From Paraburkholderia agricolaris (GTDB lineage Bacteria; Pseudomonadota; Gammaproteobacteria; Burkholderiales; Burkholderiaceae), in contig NZ_QPER01000001.1 in the NCBI RefSeq assembly GCF_009455635.1, forward strand, positions 868,001 through 932,000: a stretch of DNA of 64,000 bases, given 5' to 3'. The notes beneath the pieces were generated by a model. It was given only the letters and a program-made list of their open reading frames with translations, did no database searches and was not told the origin of the DNA. Positions 47,133-56,283 of the stretch are shown piece after piece. Both the position numbers and the translations under genes were made by a program. Each line of letters starts with the position of its first letter. The first letter of the stretch is position 1.

Positions 47133-48485
47133 TCAGGCGCTCCTCGGTGTCACGGCGGCGGCGTGCTGCACCTTGACGCGCGGCATCATCAGCGTGACGA
47201 GGCCGCCGACGATCAACGCGCCCGCGATCAGCACCAGCCCGAAGGTCACGCTATGCGTCGCGTCCTTGACGATGCCGAGTACGTAAGGACTCACGTAGCC
47301 AGCCAGATTCGCAATCGAGTTGATCACGGCGATGCCGGCAACGGCCGCGGTGCCTTGCAGGAAGGTGGTGGACATCGACCAGAAAATGCCGAAGCCCGCC
47401 AGAATGCCGATATAGGCGATCGACAAACCGGTGACGGCGAGCGGAATCGAATTCGTCACGGAGGCACTGCCGAGCAGGCCCGCCGCACCGATGAAACAGC
47501 ACACGGCATAGTGCCAGCGCCGTTCGCCGGTGATATCCGACGAGCGTCCGATCAGGATCATGCCGATACCTGCCGCAAGGTACGGAATCGCGGTGACGAA
47601 GCCGTTCGTGACGAGATTCGTGACACCGAGGTCCTTGACGATCTGCGGCAGCCAGAACGAGAAGCCCGCGTTGCCGGTGACGAGGCAGAAGTAGATCAGC
47701 GTGAGCAGCCAGAAGCGGCCCGAGCGCAAGGCAACCGAGAGGCTATGCTCGGCGCCGGCTGCCGCGGCGGCCGTATTTTCGCGCGCGAGGCGGCCGAGAA
47801 TCACGCGCTTTTCGTCGTCGCTCAACCAGGCGGCTTCGGCGGGCGTGTTGCGCAACACGGCGAGCGCCCAGAAGCCGGCGAGGATCGACGGAATACCTTC
47901 GATCAGGAACATCCACTGCCAGCCGCGCAAGCCGTGCGCTTCGTGCAGCGCCGACATCAGAAAGCCCGACAAGGGCGCACCGATGATGCCCGCGACCGGA
48001 ATTGCCGCCATGAACACGGCGACCATCCGCGCGCGCCGGTCGGACGGAAACCAGAAAGTCAGATACAGCACCACGCCCGGCACCAGCCCGGCCTCGGCGA
48101 CGCCGAGGAAAAAGCGCAGCACGTAGAACGCCGTTTCCGAGCGCACGAACATCATCAGGCACGACAGCAGGCCCCACAGCATGGTGATGCGGGCGATGGT
48201 GGCGCGTGCGCCGAATTTCTTCAGCAGCAGATTGCTCGGCACTTCGAACACGAAATAGCCGAAGAAAAAAATCCCCGCGCCGAGGCCATACGCCGCATTC
48301 GAAAGGCCGAGATCGCCGGTGAACTGCAACTTCGCGTAGCCGATGTTGACGCGGTCCAGGTACGACAACACGTAGACGAGAAACAGGAACGGCATGATGC
48401 GCCAGGTGATCTTGCGCAGGGCGGCGGCCTCGATCCACGCGTCGGAAGACGTGTCGGCGTTGGCGGATAGCGGGGGGGTGCTCAT
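47133..48485 (-). CDS. MFS transporter, anion:cation symporter family
   Basis: The 450-residue 12-helix transporter belongs to the ACS/phthalate-type branch. The signature first loop is LDRVNIGYAKLQF, with MFLIEGIPSILAG and GARATIARITMLWG later in the N-terminal half. It typically imports organic anions with protons. The gene is seven bases from the DUF2848 gene upstream (48493), indicating co-transcription with it, and is followed by the GntR gene. Substrate is not evident from sequence. Confidence 0.9.
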   Translation of the reverse strand: MSTPPLSANADTSSDAWIEAAALRKITWRIMPFLFLVYVLSYLDRVNIGYAKLQFTGDLGLSNAAYGLGAGIFFFGYFVFEVPSNLLLKKFGARATIARITMLWGLLSCLMMFVRSETAFYVLRFFLGVAEAGLVPGVVLYLTFWFPSDRRARMVAVFMAAIPVAGIIGAPLSGFLMSALHEAHGLRGWQWMFLIEGIPSILAGFWALAVLRNTPAEAAWLSDDEKRVILGRLARENTAAAAAGAEHSLSVALRSGRFWLLTLIYFCLVTGNAGFSFWLPQIVKDLGVTNLVTNGFVTAIPYLAAGIGMILIGRSSDITGERRWHYAVCCFIGAAGLLGSASVTNSIPLAVTGLSIAYIGILAGFGIFWSMSTTFLQGTAAVAGIAVINSIANLAGYVSPYVLGIVKDATHSVTFGLVLIAGALIVGGLVTLMMPRVKVQHAAAVTPRSA

Positions 48486-48492
48486 GGGTGCC

Positions 48493-49182
48493 TCATTCGA
48501 CGATGGGGAGCGCGTGCACGCGATAAGCGTGATGCAGTGTGCGTTTCAGGACGGGGTCGTGCAGTTCGAGTTCAAGCGCGTCGCCGTCGGCCATGCCGAC
48601 GATCCCGCCTTGTACGGCCAGCGTGCCGCAGAACATCGCGGCGCCTTCTGCCACCGGCGCGCGTTCCAGCAGGTCGGCAGCCGCCAGCAGCGACGCGACG
48701 CTGCCTTGCTGATAGAGGCGCCGCTCGCCGTTGCTGGTCACGGCGAAAGCGCGCAGTTCAAGCTGATCCCAGTGGCCGGCCACATCGTCGAAGCGCCAGG
48801 CGTCGCGCGCGACCGGTTTCGGGCAGACCTGTTTGGAGACGGTGACGCCGTAGGCCTCGACTTCGCGATCGGTGTGATCCGAGCCGACGGTGACGAGCAG
48901 TCCCGCTTTCGAGCGGACCAGCACGCATTCGGCTTCCCCGCTGGACTTCACGCCAACCACGTCGATCTGTTCGGCCTGCGTCAGCAGTTCGGCGCCGAGG
49001 CGATAGAAGCAGGGCGTGGTCGACGGACGCTTCACGCCAAGTTCGGCCAGCTCGGCGATGTGATGCTCGATCGCCGCCTGATCGCGGCCGGCCCAGCCTG
49101 CAATTGTCAGACGATTCACTTCGACGATATCGGCGTGGCTGTCGCCGGAACGATCTACAACATTGAAGGACACCTGCTGCAT
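48493..49182 (-). CDS. DUF2848 family protein
   Basis: The 229-residue protein is of the DUF2848 type, with a fumarylacetoacetate-hydrolase-like fold suggested by GVKSSGEAECVLVRSKAGLLVTVGSDHTDREVE and KPVARDAWRFDDVAGHWD. These proteins are found beside amidases and MFS transporters, but no reaction has been shown to my knowledge. GTG at 49185 and ATG at 49182 are both possible; the SD GGGAG seven bases upstream favours the ATG. It is the first gene of the set DUF2848-MFS-GntR-amidase. Confidence 0.85.
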   Translation of the reverse strand: MQQVSFNVVDRSGDSHADIVEVNRLTIAGWAGRDQAAIEHHIAELAELGVKRPSTTPCFYRLGAELLTQAEQIDVVGVKSSGEAECVLVRSKAGLLVTVGSDHTDREVEAYGVTVSKQVCPKPVARDAWRFDDVAGHWDQLELRAFAVTSNGERRLYQQGSVASLLAAADLLERAPVAEGAAMFCGTLAVQGGIVGMADGDALELELHDPVLKRTLHHAYRVHALPIVE

Positions 49183-49404
49183 CACTCGACTCCCAAGAAA
49201 ATATGCAGCAAATATTATTGTGATATTTCACACGTGTCCAGCGTGTCAAAAAAGTTTCGGACGAAACGGCCGGCCGGTCCGCTGGCAGTTCGCTGCCGGT
49301 TTGACCAATCCCGCGCCCTTTCGGCGTTTGCGCGTTGCCGGCCGGTCGCATGAGTACGTTACACTGCGTTTTTTGAAACATTACTTTTTGTAAGGGACGC
49401 ATCC

Positions 49405-51162
49405 ATGCATCATGGCATCGGCTTCATTCAGGACCTGGCGGTCGTGATGGCGCTCGCCGGCGTCGTCACCGTGCTGTTCCATCGCCTGAAACAGCCGGTG
49501 GTGCTGGGGTACATCGCCGCGGGCGTGATCATCGGGCCGTACACGCCGCCGTTCCAGCTGATCCACGACGAGCAGACCATCCAGACGCTCGGCGAACTCG
49601 GCGTGGTGTTCCTGATGTTTTCGCTCGGGCTCGAGTTCAGCTTGCGCAAGCTCTTCAAGGTCGGTGCGACGGCGATCGTCGCGGCGCTTTCCGAAATCGT
49701 GCTGATGCTGTGGATCGGTTACGAAATCGGCAGCGCATTCGGCTGGAGTTCGATGGACTCGCTGTTTCTCGGCGCGATTCTCGCAATCTCGTCGACCACC
49801 ATCATCGTCAAGGCGCTCTCCGAGTTGGGTCTCAAGCGCGAGAGCTTCGCGCAACTGGTGTTCGGGATTCTGATCGTCGAGGACATTCTCGCCATTGCGA
49901 TGCTGGTGCTGCTCTCCGGCATTGCGCAGACGGGGGAGTTGAGCGCCGGTGTCGCCGTCGTGACGCTCGGCAAACTGCTGCTCTTCATGACGGTGTCGCT
50001 CGTGGTCGGTATTCTGGTCGTGCCGCGTGCGCTGAACTATGTGGCGCGCGCCAAAAGCGACGAAATGCTGCTGGTATCGGTGCTCGGCTTCTGTTTTGGC
50101 TTCTGTCTGCTGGTGGTGAAGCTCGACTACAGCATGGCTCTCGGCGCGTTCCTGATCGGCGCGATCATGGCCGAGTCGCGCCATCTGCATCGCATCGAGC
50201 ATCTGATCGCGCCGCTGCGCGACGCCTTCTCCGCGATCTTCTTCGTGACGATCGGTCTGATGCTGAACCCGACCGTGCTGCTCGACTACGCGTGGCCGAT
50301 TGCGGTGATTACGGTGGCGGTGATCGTCGGCAAGATCGTGTCCTGCGGGCTCGGCACTTTTCTCGCCGGCAAGGATGGGCGCACGGCGATGCGGGTCGGC
50401 ATGACCGTTTCGCAGATCGGCGAGTTCTCGTTCATCATCGCCTCGCTTGGCTTGACCTTGAAGGTGACGAGCGCGTTTCTGTATCCGATCGCGGTAGCCG
50501 TTTCCGCGTTGACCACGCTTTTCACGCCTTACCTGATTCGCGCCGCCGACCCGTTGACGCAGCGCCTCGGCCGGGCGATGCCACCCACGCTGGCCAATGT
50601 GTTCAGCCTGTATGGGCAGTGGTTGCGCAGCTTGAGCACCGGGAGCGGTGAGCCGACGCTATTCAGCATGACGCGGCGGATCATTTTGCAGATCGCCGTC
50701 AATCTTGCGCTGGTCGCGGCGATCTTCCTGATCGTGTCGTATAGCGCGCCGTACACCAGCACCGTGCTCGCGCACTGGGTGGCGTCCGAGCCGATGCAGC
50801 GTGTGGTGCTGTGGAGCATTGCGCTGGTACTGTCGCTGCCGTTTCTGGTTGCGGTCTATCGCAAGACTAAATCGCTTGCGCTGTTGCTCGCCGAGGTCAG
50901 TGTGCAGCCGGCAACCGCGGGGCGCTTCACCAGCGCGATCCGTTATGCGATTTCGGACCTGGTGCCGGTGGTTTCGATGGTCGGCGTATTTCTGCTGGTG
51001 GCGGCGCTCTCCGGCAGTATCTTGCCGCCGACCGGCCTTCTGACCGTGGTGCTGGTGTGCGCCGCGCTGCTGCTGGCGCTGGTCTGGCGCTGGTGCGTGA
51101 AAATCCACGCGGCGATGCAGATTGCCTTGCGCGAAACCTTTGAAGAGCAGCCTGATCCCTAA
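49405..51162 (+). CDS. Kef-type monovalent cation/H+ antiporter
   Basis: The 585-residue CPA2 antiporter has the 12-13 helix core (about 1-385), with VVLGYIAAGVIIGPYT, ELGVVFLMFSLGLEFSL, the SSTTIIVKAL region and LVEDILAIAML. This is the family that moves K+ or Na+ against H+. The C-terminal 180 residues are membrane-spanning rather than a RCK_N/TrkA-N regulatory domain, unlike KefB/C. SD AAGGGA precedes the ATG. It lies alone and divergent from the DUF2848 gene. Confidence 0.9.
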   Translation: MHHGIGFIQDLAVVMALAGVVTVLFHRLKQPVVLGYIAAGVIIGPYTPPFQLIHDEQTIQTLGELGVVFLMFSLGLEFSLRKLFKVGATAIVAALSEIVLMLWIGYEIGSAFGWSSMDSLFLGAILAISSTTIIVKALSELGLKRESFAQLVFGILIVEDILAIAMLVLLSGIAQTGELSAGVAVVTLGKLLLFMTVSLVVGILVVPRALNYVARAKSDEMLLVSVLGFCFGFCLLVVKLDYSMALGAFLIGAIMAESRHLHRIEHLIAPLRDAFSAIFFVTIGLMLNPTVLLDYAWPIAVITVAVIVGKIVSCGLGTFLAGKDGRTAMRVGMTVSQIGEFSFIIASLGLTLKVTSAFLYPIAVAVSALTTLFTPYLIRAADPLTQRLGRAMPPTLANVFSLYGQWLRSLSTGSGEPTLFSMTRRIILQIAVNLALVAAIFLIVSYSAPYTSTVLAHWVASEPMQRVVLWSIALVLSLPFLVAVYRKTKSLALLLAEVSVQPATAGRFTSAIRYAISDLVPVVSMVGVFLLVAALSGSILPPTGLLTVVLVCAALLLALVWRWCVKIHAAMQIALRETFEEQPDP

Positions 51163-51290
51163 GCTCGACGGCCTCACGGCTTGAGCCGTAACAATGTGAG
51201 CAATTGTGTGCGGGTTTGCCGGGCTTGCCGCGCTAGCGGATAATCAGGGCATATTCATTCGTTCGCGTGGAAGGCGCCTGTCTGACAGTT

Positions 51291-52805
51291 ATGAGCGAAA
51301 ACAAACCTGAAAACGCCGGCAAGCCCGGCAGCCCATCGTCGCCTTCGGGGACGCCATCGCCCTCAACGTCGCCAACGTCCGCAACGGCGCCAGCTTCGTC
51401 CGGCTCCACGCCCGGCATGTCGAAACCCGACATCTCGTCGCCTGAGCCGGCGGTTACGCTACCGCTCTCGCACGAAGACTCGATCCAGTCTCCAGTCAAG
51501 GACGTGGTGACACCGGCTGCCGCAGAGGCCGCGGTGAGATCGTCGACCGACAACCCTGACAGCGCTTCCACGGTCACTCCCACCCATCCGCAAACGGCGC
51601 AGCAACGCGACGCGGCCGAAGCGCGCAGTTCAGCGGCCGCGTCGACCGCGCGGCAGGAGGCCGAGGTTCACGAGCGCGCGGCGGCCAAAGCCGAACGTGC
51701 CGCCAAGGTTCAAGCGTCACGTCCGGCTACGCTCGAGAGCAACGAAACGCTTGCGAGCGGATTGAACGTGCCGGCCGACGAGGTGGTTCTGACAGAAAAG
51801 GCGGAAAAAGCGGAAGAAGCCGCGGCCGCAACTCGCCCGGCCGGCTCGCCGCCGCCGGGGTTCGGCGCTGCGCCAGATTTCACGGCAACGAACCCGCCGC
51901 CGCCGAACGCATTGCCGCCGTCGCCACCGCGCTATCTGAAGCAAAGCGACTCGGCGTGGACCGTGTTTGGGCGCATCATCGCGGCCCGCGCGCGTCAGTT
52001 GTTCGATCGCGCCGGTCAGCGGATCACGCAGCGCACGCTGCGCATCGGCGTGTCGGCACGCATCTTCCACCCCGAACCGGGTGCGAAGGGGCTGCGAGGC
52101 AAGACCTTGCAATATCTCGAGGAATCGATCGCGCACTGGGTCATGTCGCGTGACGTGCTGGTGTTCATGATTCCGACGGTCGGCCATCAAGGCATGCTGC
52201 ACCCGAGCAATATCCGTTTGCGCGACTATGCGAAGCACCTTGACGGTCTGCTGCTGCAGGGCGGCGCGGATGTGTCGCCGCAGTCCTACGCCGAACAGGC
52301 GACGAGCCCCGAGTGGCCGGGCGACCGCGTGCGCGACATGTACGAGCTCGAACTGCTGCATGAGTTCATCGAGTCGGGCAAGCCGGTGCTTGGCGTATGC
52401 CGCGGTTGCCAGTTGATCAATGTGGCGTTCGGCGGCACCTTGTATCAGGACATCGCCACCGACGTGCCGACCGCCGGCGCGCACGTCAACGAGAACTACG
52501 ACCAGCATCGGCACAGCATTCATTTCCCGGACGGCTCGACGCTCGCCAATATGTTTCCGGGCCGGCGCGAGGCGATCGTCAACTCGATTCACCATCAGGC
52601 GGTCAAGACGCTCGGCCGCGATCTGAATATCGAGGCCGTCTCGGCGTCGGACGGCATCATCGAGGCCGTGCGCTATCGGCGCGCACCGTTCGTGATGGGT
52701 GTGCAGTGGCACCCGGAGTTTCATCGCGCAGGCGGCCCCGAATTGCTCGATTGCACACCGTTGCTCGACACGTTCCTGCGGGTGGCACGCGAAACGCGGT
52801 TTTAG
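51291..52805 (+). CDS. Class I glutamine amidotransferase (PuuD-like), long N-tail
   Basis: Gamma-glutamyl-gamma-aminobutyrate hydrolase-type enzyme. The C-terminal domain (about 250-504) carries the nucleophile C370 in VLGVCRGCQLINVAFGG, and H474/E476 in QWHPEF, and is complete. It is preceded by an unusual 215-residue tail rich in Ser/Pro/Thr/Ala with charged Ala/Glu/Lys segments, predicted disordered. The domain hydrolyses gamma-glutamyl amides in putrescine catabolism; the tail has no known role. The ATG at 51291 is chosen (a GTG 24 bases earlier is possible). The last codons run into a 14-bp tandem repeat. Confidence 0.88.
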   Translation: MSENKPENAGKPGSPSSPSGTPSPSTSPTSATAPASSGSTPGMSKPDISSPEPAVTLPLSHEDSIQSPVKDVVTPAAAEAAVRSSTDNPDSASTVTPTHPQTAQQRDAAEARSSAAASTARQEAEVHERAAAKAERAAKVQASRPATLESNETLASGLNVPADEVVLTEKAEKAEEAAAATRPAGSPPPGFGAAPDFTATNPPPPNALPPSPPRYLKQSDSAWTVFGRIIAARARQLFDRAGQRITQRTLRIGVSARIFHPEPGAKGLRGKTLQYLEESIAHWVMSRDVLVFMIPTVGHQGMLHPSNIRLRDYAKHLDGLLLQGGADVSPQSYAEQATSPEWPGDRVRDMYELELLHEFIESGKPVLGVCRGCQLINVAFGGTLYQDIATDVPTAGAHVNENYDQHRHSIHFPDGSTLANMFPGRREAIVNSIHHQAVKTLGRDLNIEAVSASDGIIEAVRYRRAPFVMGVQWHPEFHRAGGPELLDCTPLLDTFLRVARETRF

Positions 52806-52867
52806 ACGCGCGGTTTTAAAGACGCGGTTCCAGAAACGCGGTTTAAAGGCCATGCCTTTAAACCGCG
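52795..52867. repeat. 14-bp tandem repeat x4 ending in an inverted copy
   Basis: Copies starting at 52795, 52809, 52823 and 52837, each beginning CGCGGTT, in exact 14-bp steps; units are CGCGGTTTTAGACG, CGCGGTTTTAAAGA, CGCGGTTCCAGAAA and CGCGGTTTAAAGGC. The last copy pairs with GCCTTTAAACCGCG (52854-52867) as a perfect 14-bp hairpin with loop CAT. The first unit covers the stop codon of the amidotransferase gene. The hairpin has no U run. Confidence 0.8.
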
Positions 52868-53189
52868 CTTTCGCGTGCGGTCGTTCACGAAGATTCTTGC
52901 AGCGTGCCGCCACCATCTTCGCGGCGGCTATCTCTTATTGTCACGATGCTTGATGTCGAATTCGTGCGACTGCGGTGCAGATTGGGAAACGTCCGCACGA
53001 GTCAGATTGTTGTGTTTTTGTCCTATCTGAAATCTTTTATTTCGCGACTGACGTCTCCGTCCGGCCAAATCATTCGGTATCGATTTATCTCGATTTAAAG
53101 TCCGTCAGTGTGGCGTTTGAATGCTTCGCTTAACGGCTATTCCGCGCGATAATCCGAGGCTGTTTTGGATTTGCATGGAGCATGCACGT
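52868..53189. other. Upstream region of the DUF2968 gene, no gene seen
   Basis: About 320 bp without a supported gene, with an AT-rich right half (52980-53100) that probably holds the promoter of the next gene. Confidence 0.45.
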
Positions 53190-53906
53190 ATGAAGTACCC
53201 CTTAATAGTACGGCGCGCCATGCTGCTCGCGACCTCGTGTGCGCTGTTGCAGCATGGCGGTTTCGTGCTGGCAGCACAAAGCGACGAGGCCGCGCCTCTG
53301 GTCGGCACGCGGCCGGCCATGAACACGCTAACGCCGCAACCGGTCGCGGATGCGCTGCGTAGTGCGGCATCGAGTACATCGGCTACCGCTGGCGACGTAC
53401 AAGGTAATGTTGCCGAACTGATGCAAATGATTCACGACGCCAGGCTGAGCGAATTACGCACCACGTACAACGGCAGTTACGGCGCAAGTCTGTTTTTCTA
53501 TCCACAGGAAATGACGTACTACGTCGCGCTTTTTCAGGACAAGCATTTCTGGCGGGTGATCAGATCGGAAGACGTTGGCCGTGCTGAAGCGATCTACGCG
53601 GGTTTCGTCCAGCAGACGGCACAACTCGCGGACGTCGAGATTCGCCGCACGCAACTGCAAGCGCAGAAGGCGTATATCGAAAATATTATCGCGTTGTCGG
53701 AAGATCGCGCGCGGCGCTTGCAGGCCGATCTCGAGGTTGCGCGTACGCAGCAGGCCAAGGTCAACGACTATCAGCGGCAGACGCAAGGCGAGGCGGCTGC
53801 GTTACACGCGGAAAAGGAACGGGTACAAGCGCAGTTGCGTCAGGTGCAGGGCGAAGTGATGCAGTTGCAGCGGCAAACCGAGTTCGGATTGCCAACCCAG
53901 AAGTAG
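53190..53906 (+). CDS. DUF2968 domain exported protein
   Basis: The 238-residue protein starts with a signal peptide (MKYPLIVRRAMLLATSCALLQ, cleavage probably near LAAQS). The DUF2968 core follows: LMQMIHDARLSELRTTYNGSYGASLFFYPQEMTYYVALFQDKHFWRV. The C-terminal third (about 150-232) is a long Gln/Arg/Glu-rich coiled coil. Function is unknown; a periplasmic or surface role is likely. The start at 53190 is chosen because SD GGAG lies nine bases upstream and the signal peptide starts here. A terminator follows at 53921. Confidence 0.85.
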   Translation: MKYPLIVRRAMLLATSCALLQHGGFVLAAQSDEAAPLVGTRPAMNTLTPQPVADALRSAASSTSATAGDVQGNVAELMQMIHDARLSELRTTYNGSYGASLFFYPQEMTYYVALFQDKHFWRVIRSEDVGRAEAIYAGFVQQTAQLADVEIRRTQLQAQKAYIENIIALSEDRARRLQADLEVARTQQAKVNDYQRQTQGEAAALHAEKERVQAQLRQVQGEVMQLQRQTEFGLPTQK

Positions 53907-53920
53907 GCGCATGAATGTAA

Positions 53921-53956
53921 AAAAAGCCCGGCAAGATGAATTGCCGGGTTTTTTTT
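53921..53956 (+). terminator. Terminator of the DUF2968 gene
   Basis: Arms CCCGGCAA and TTGCCGGG with loop GATGAA, flanked by an A run before and eight T after; it also fits the convergent minus-strand gene. Confidence 0.9.
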
Positions 53957-53982
53957 GTGCCGCGTTTTTTAGATAACGGCGC

Positions 53983-55176
53983 TTACCTGGCGAACTGATC
54001 GGGCACCTCGGTCACGCGACGTTGCGACATGTGATTGATCCATTCTGTCCCGCTGGTTCCGGGCGGATTGATCGACGAAGCTGGGCGCGATGGCGGCGCG
54101 ATATTGCGCAGGTGTGTGCCGGCCGACATGATCGCCGGCGCGTATTCATCGGCGCCGAGCCGCGATGGCGCGAGTGGCGAGTAAGGTCCCGCCGACGATG
54201 GTTTCGGCGACGTTTGTTGTGCATTTTCCGGCGCCGCGATCTGCGGCACTCCGTAGCTCATTGGCGCGAAGCCTGGCAACTGTGGTGGCCGCGGCGTCGC
54301 GATGCTGGCCTGCGAACTGCGGCCATGTCTTTGGTGCGAACCCGGCGCGACGTCGCGCAACTTATCCCGGCGTCGCGATATCTTTTTGCCGGTTGCAGCG
54401 CGCGGCAGCGTTGCCTTGACTGACGCGACGATTTCCGTGGCGGGACTTGCCTTGAAATCGCGCAGCGGAGCTGCGTCAATGGTGCCCGGCAATTTTTCAG
54501 GCGTTGCGGGTGCGGATGTTTGCGCAGATCCAGAAGCACCTGCGACGCGTGCAGGCAACGACGCGGCGCCCGGAGCAAGCGTCACTGCGCGGTTGTTCGC
54601 CGATGCGTAGGGCGTGGCAGTAGCATCAGGCGAGTGACGATTCGCCAGTTGCGCTTGCTGGCGCACCGGAATCCTGTTCGTCGGTTTGACATCGCCAGGC
54701 GCGTGGCGCTGCGCCAGATGACCGAACGCAATCCACGCAAGCATTGCGGCGCCGCCAAGTGCGCAGGCGCCGCCGGCTAGCGCGCCCCAATGCATCGATC
54801 GGCCGCGCGGCGCGGCAACAACCGCCGGCGTGCTAACCGGTGAGAACGATGCGGCTTCGGCGGAGGTTCGCAATGATTCGTCGGCCGGCGCGTCGAGCAC
54901 GCTTGTCGAAGTCGCCGGCGCGGCGAACGCCGAGGACGCAGCTGGCGGTTTGCGTAACGATTCCCAGTGGCAGAGTGCGGGAATCGTTTCCGCGTTCAGA
55001 CAGAAGGTGCGTAGCACGGCCGCATAGAGTGCCTTGAGTTCCGCGCGCAAACTGCGCACCGGCGGCACTAACGACCAATCGCGACCGAATGGCGGCGGCA
55101 GCAGGCGGCACTGTGGCGACAGGCTCGGCAGCGCCATGGTGCCTTCGATCAGCGTGAGGGGAATAGTGGTCGACAT
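53983..55176 (-). CDS. Hypothetical single-pass membrane protein
   Basis: The 397-residue protein has about 150 cytoplasmic residues, one transmembrane helix (about 130-150, GALAGGACALGGAAMLAWIAF) and a long Pro/Ala/Ser/Arg-rich outer part that looks disordered. The N-terminal part (TTIPLTLIEGTMALPSLSPQ) is more ordered, with two cysteines. The frame continues to 55311, but ATG at 55176 fits the composition and has a purine-rich leader. I do not recognise the family. It is convergent with the DUF2968 gene. Confidence 0.55.
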   Translation of the reverse strand: MSTTIPLTLIEGTMALPSLSPQCRLLPPPFGRDWSLVPPVRSLRAELKALYAAVLRTFCLNAETIPALCHWESLRKPPAASSAFAAPATSTSVLDAPADESLRTSAEAASFSPVSTPAVVAAPRGRSMHWGALAGGACALGGAAMLAWIAFGHLAQRHAPGDVKPTNRIPVRQQAQLANRHSPDATATPYASANNRAVTLAPGAASLPARVAGASGSAQTSAPATPEKLPGTIDAAPLRDFKASPATEIVASVKATLPRAATGKKISRRRDKLRDVAPGSHQRHGRSSQASIATPRPPQLPGFAPMSYGVPQIAAPENAQQTSPKPSSAGPYSPLAPSRLGADEYAPAIMSAGTHLRNIAPPSRPASSINPPGTSGTEWINHMSQRRVTEVPDQFAR

Positions 55177-55455
55177 CGGTTTCTTCGCAGCGCCTCGTAA
55201 AAGGGCCGCGGACAGGCGGCTCAGGGGCTCTGGCTTCGAGCGATGTGTAGGGAAATGCGGTACACAACGCCATAGGGAAACGCCGTACTCAGATCGAGCA
55301 CGCCGCCGCATGAGCGGTCACTGTGAAGCCATCGGGGTGCGGAAGATGATGCCGGGAAGCCGCTGAACTAACGATCGGATTGCTCTGAAAAAATGCGCTG
55401 CTTCGTTTTATGTCAGCCCTGGTCCGGGGCAGCGATCAAAGCAAGCGCATCTCGT

Positions 55456-56043
55456 TCATCGATCCAGCCGGTACACATAGCGCAATGCAGTAATATCCAC
55501 GCCGCCCATATGATCCGGTTCGGCGCCGACGAACTGCCAGCCGTGTTTTTCATAGAAGCCGATCGCCGGTGTGTTGCCTTCAAGCACGTAAAGGTACAAC
55601 TGCGTCTCCCCCTGTGCGCGAGCCCAGTCTTCGGCCGCACGCATCAACAGCTTGCCTGCGCCGATCCCCTGGTGCCCAGGCAGCGCATGCAGGTTGTCGA
55701 GCAGGACTCCCCACGCGGACGCCGGTTGCCGCTCGACGCAGACGAAACCGATCGGCTCGCCCGCGAGTTCGGCAATCAGAACCATGCGACGTTCGCTGCC
55801 CGGTGCACGCAGGCGCGCTTCCCAATAGGCGGCACGCTCCCGCGTCACTTCGCCGTCGAGGAAGGCGTCCGGCAACAGGCCGCGATAGGTGGCCTGCCAA
55901 CTGGTGCTATGGATCGAGGCGATCAGCGTTGCATCCGCGAGGGTCGCAGGGCGCAGCGAAAGCGCGGGGGAGGTTTGCGTCGGGAGGGTGGTCAACGGGA
56001 ATTGCCTGTCTGCAAAAAGATTATCGCGAGGGTGAGCAAGCAC
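55456..56043 (-). CDS. GNAT-family N-acetyltransferase
   Basis: A 195-residue acetyltransferase with the GNAT fold: LRPATLADATLIASIH at the first strand, LDNLHALPGHQGIGAGKLLM as the acetyl-CoA motif A (Q/RxxGxG/A) and LYVLEGNTPAIGFYEKHGW as motif B. Substrate unknown. The start is uncertain: the frame opens with GTG at 56043, and a later in-frame start close to the domain is possible. It lies apart from other minus-strand genes. Confidence 0.85.
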   Translation of the reverse strand: MLAHPRDNLFADRQFPLTTLPTQTSPALSLRPATLADATLIASIHSTSWQATYRGLLPDAFLDGEVTRERAAYWEARLRAPGSERRMVLIAELAGEPIGFVCVERQPASAWGVLLDNLHALPGHQGIGAGKLLMRAAEDWARAQGETQLYLYVLEGNTPAIGFYEKHGWQFVGAEPDHMGGVDITALRYVYRLDR

Positions 56044-56283
56044 GGTCTGTAATGAAACTGTATGGAATACGCGACAGTGCCATGAACGGTAACATTACGT
56101 GTTGCAGGCTCCGGGTATTTCACAACGTTTACCCTGATACCGTGTAAATGTGTTCAGCATGAAAATGCAGCGCCCCCGGCGCGTTTTAAATTGCCCGTGG
56201 CATCCGCTTGCCGAACGCGGTGGATCGTTTCAACTGCCCGAGCGCCGCCAGTCTGCGTGGCGACGGGCTACTCAGAGAATGTC

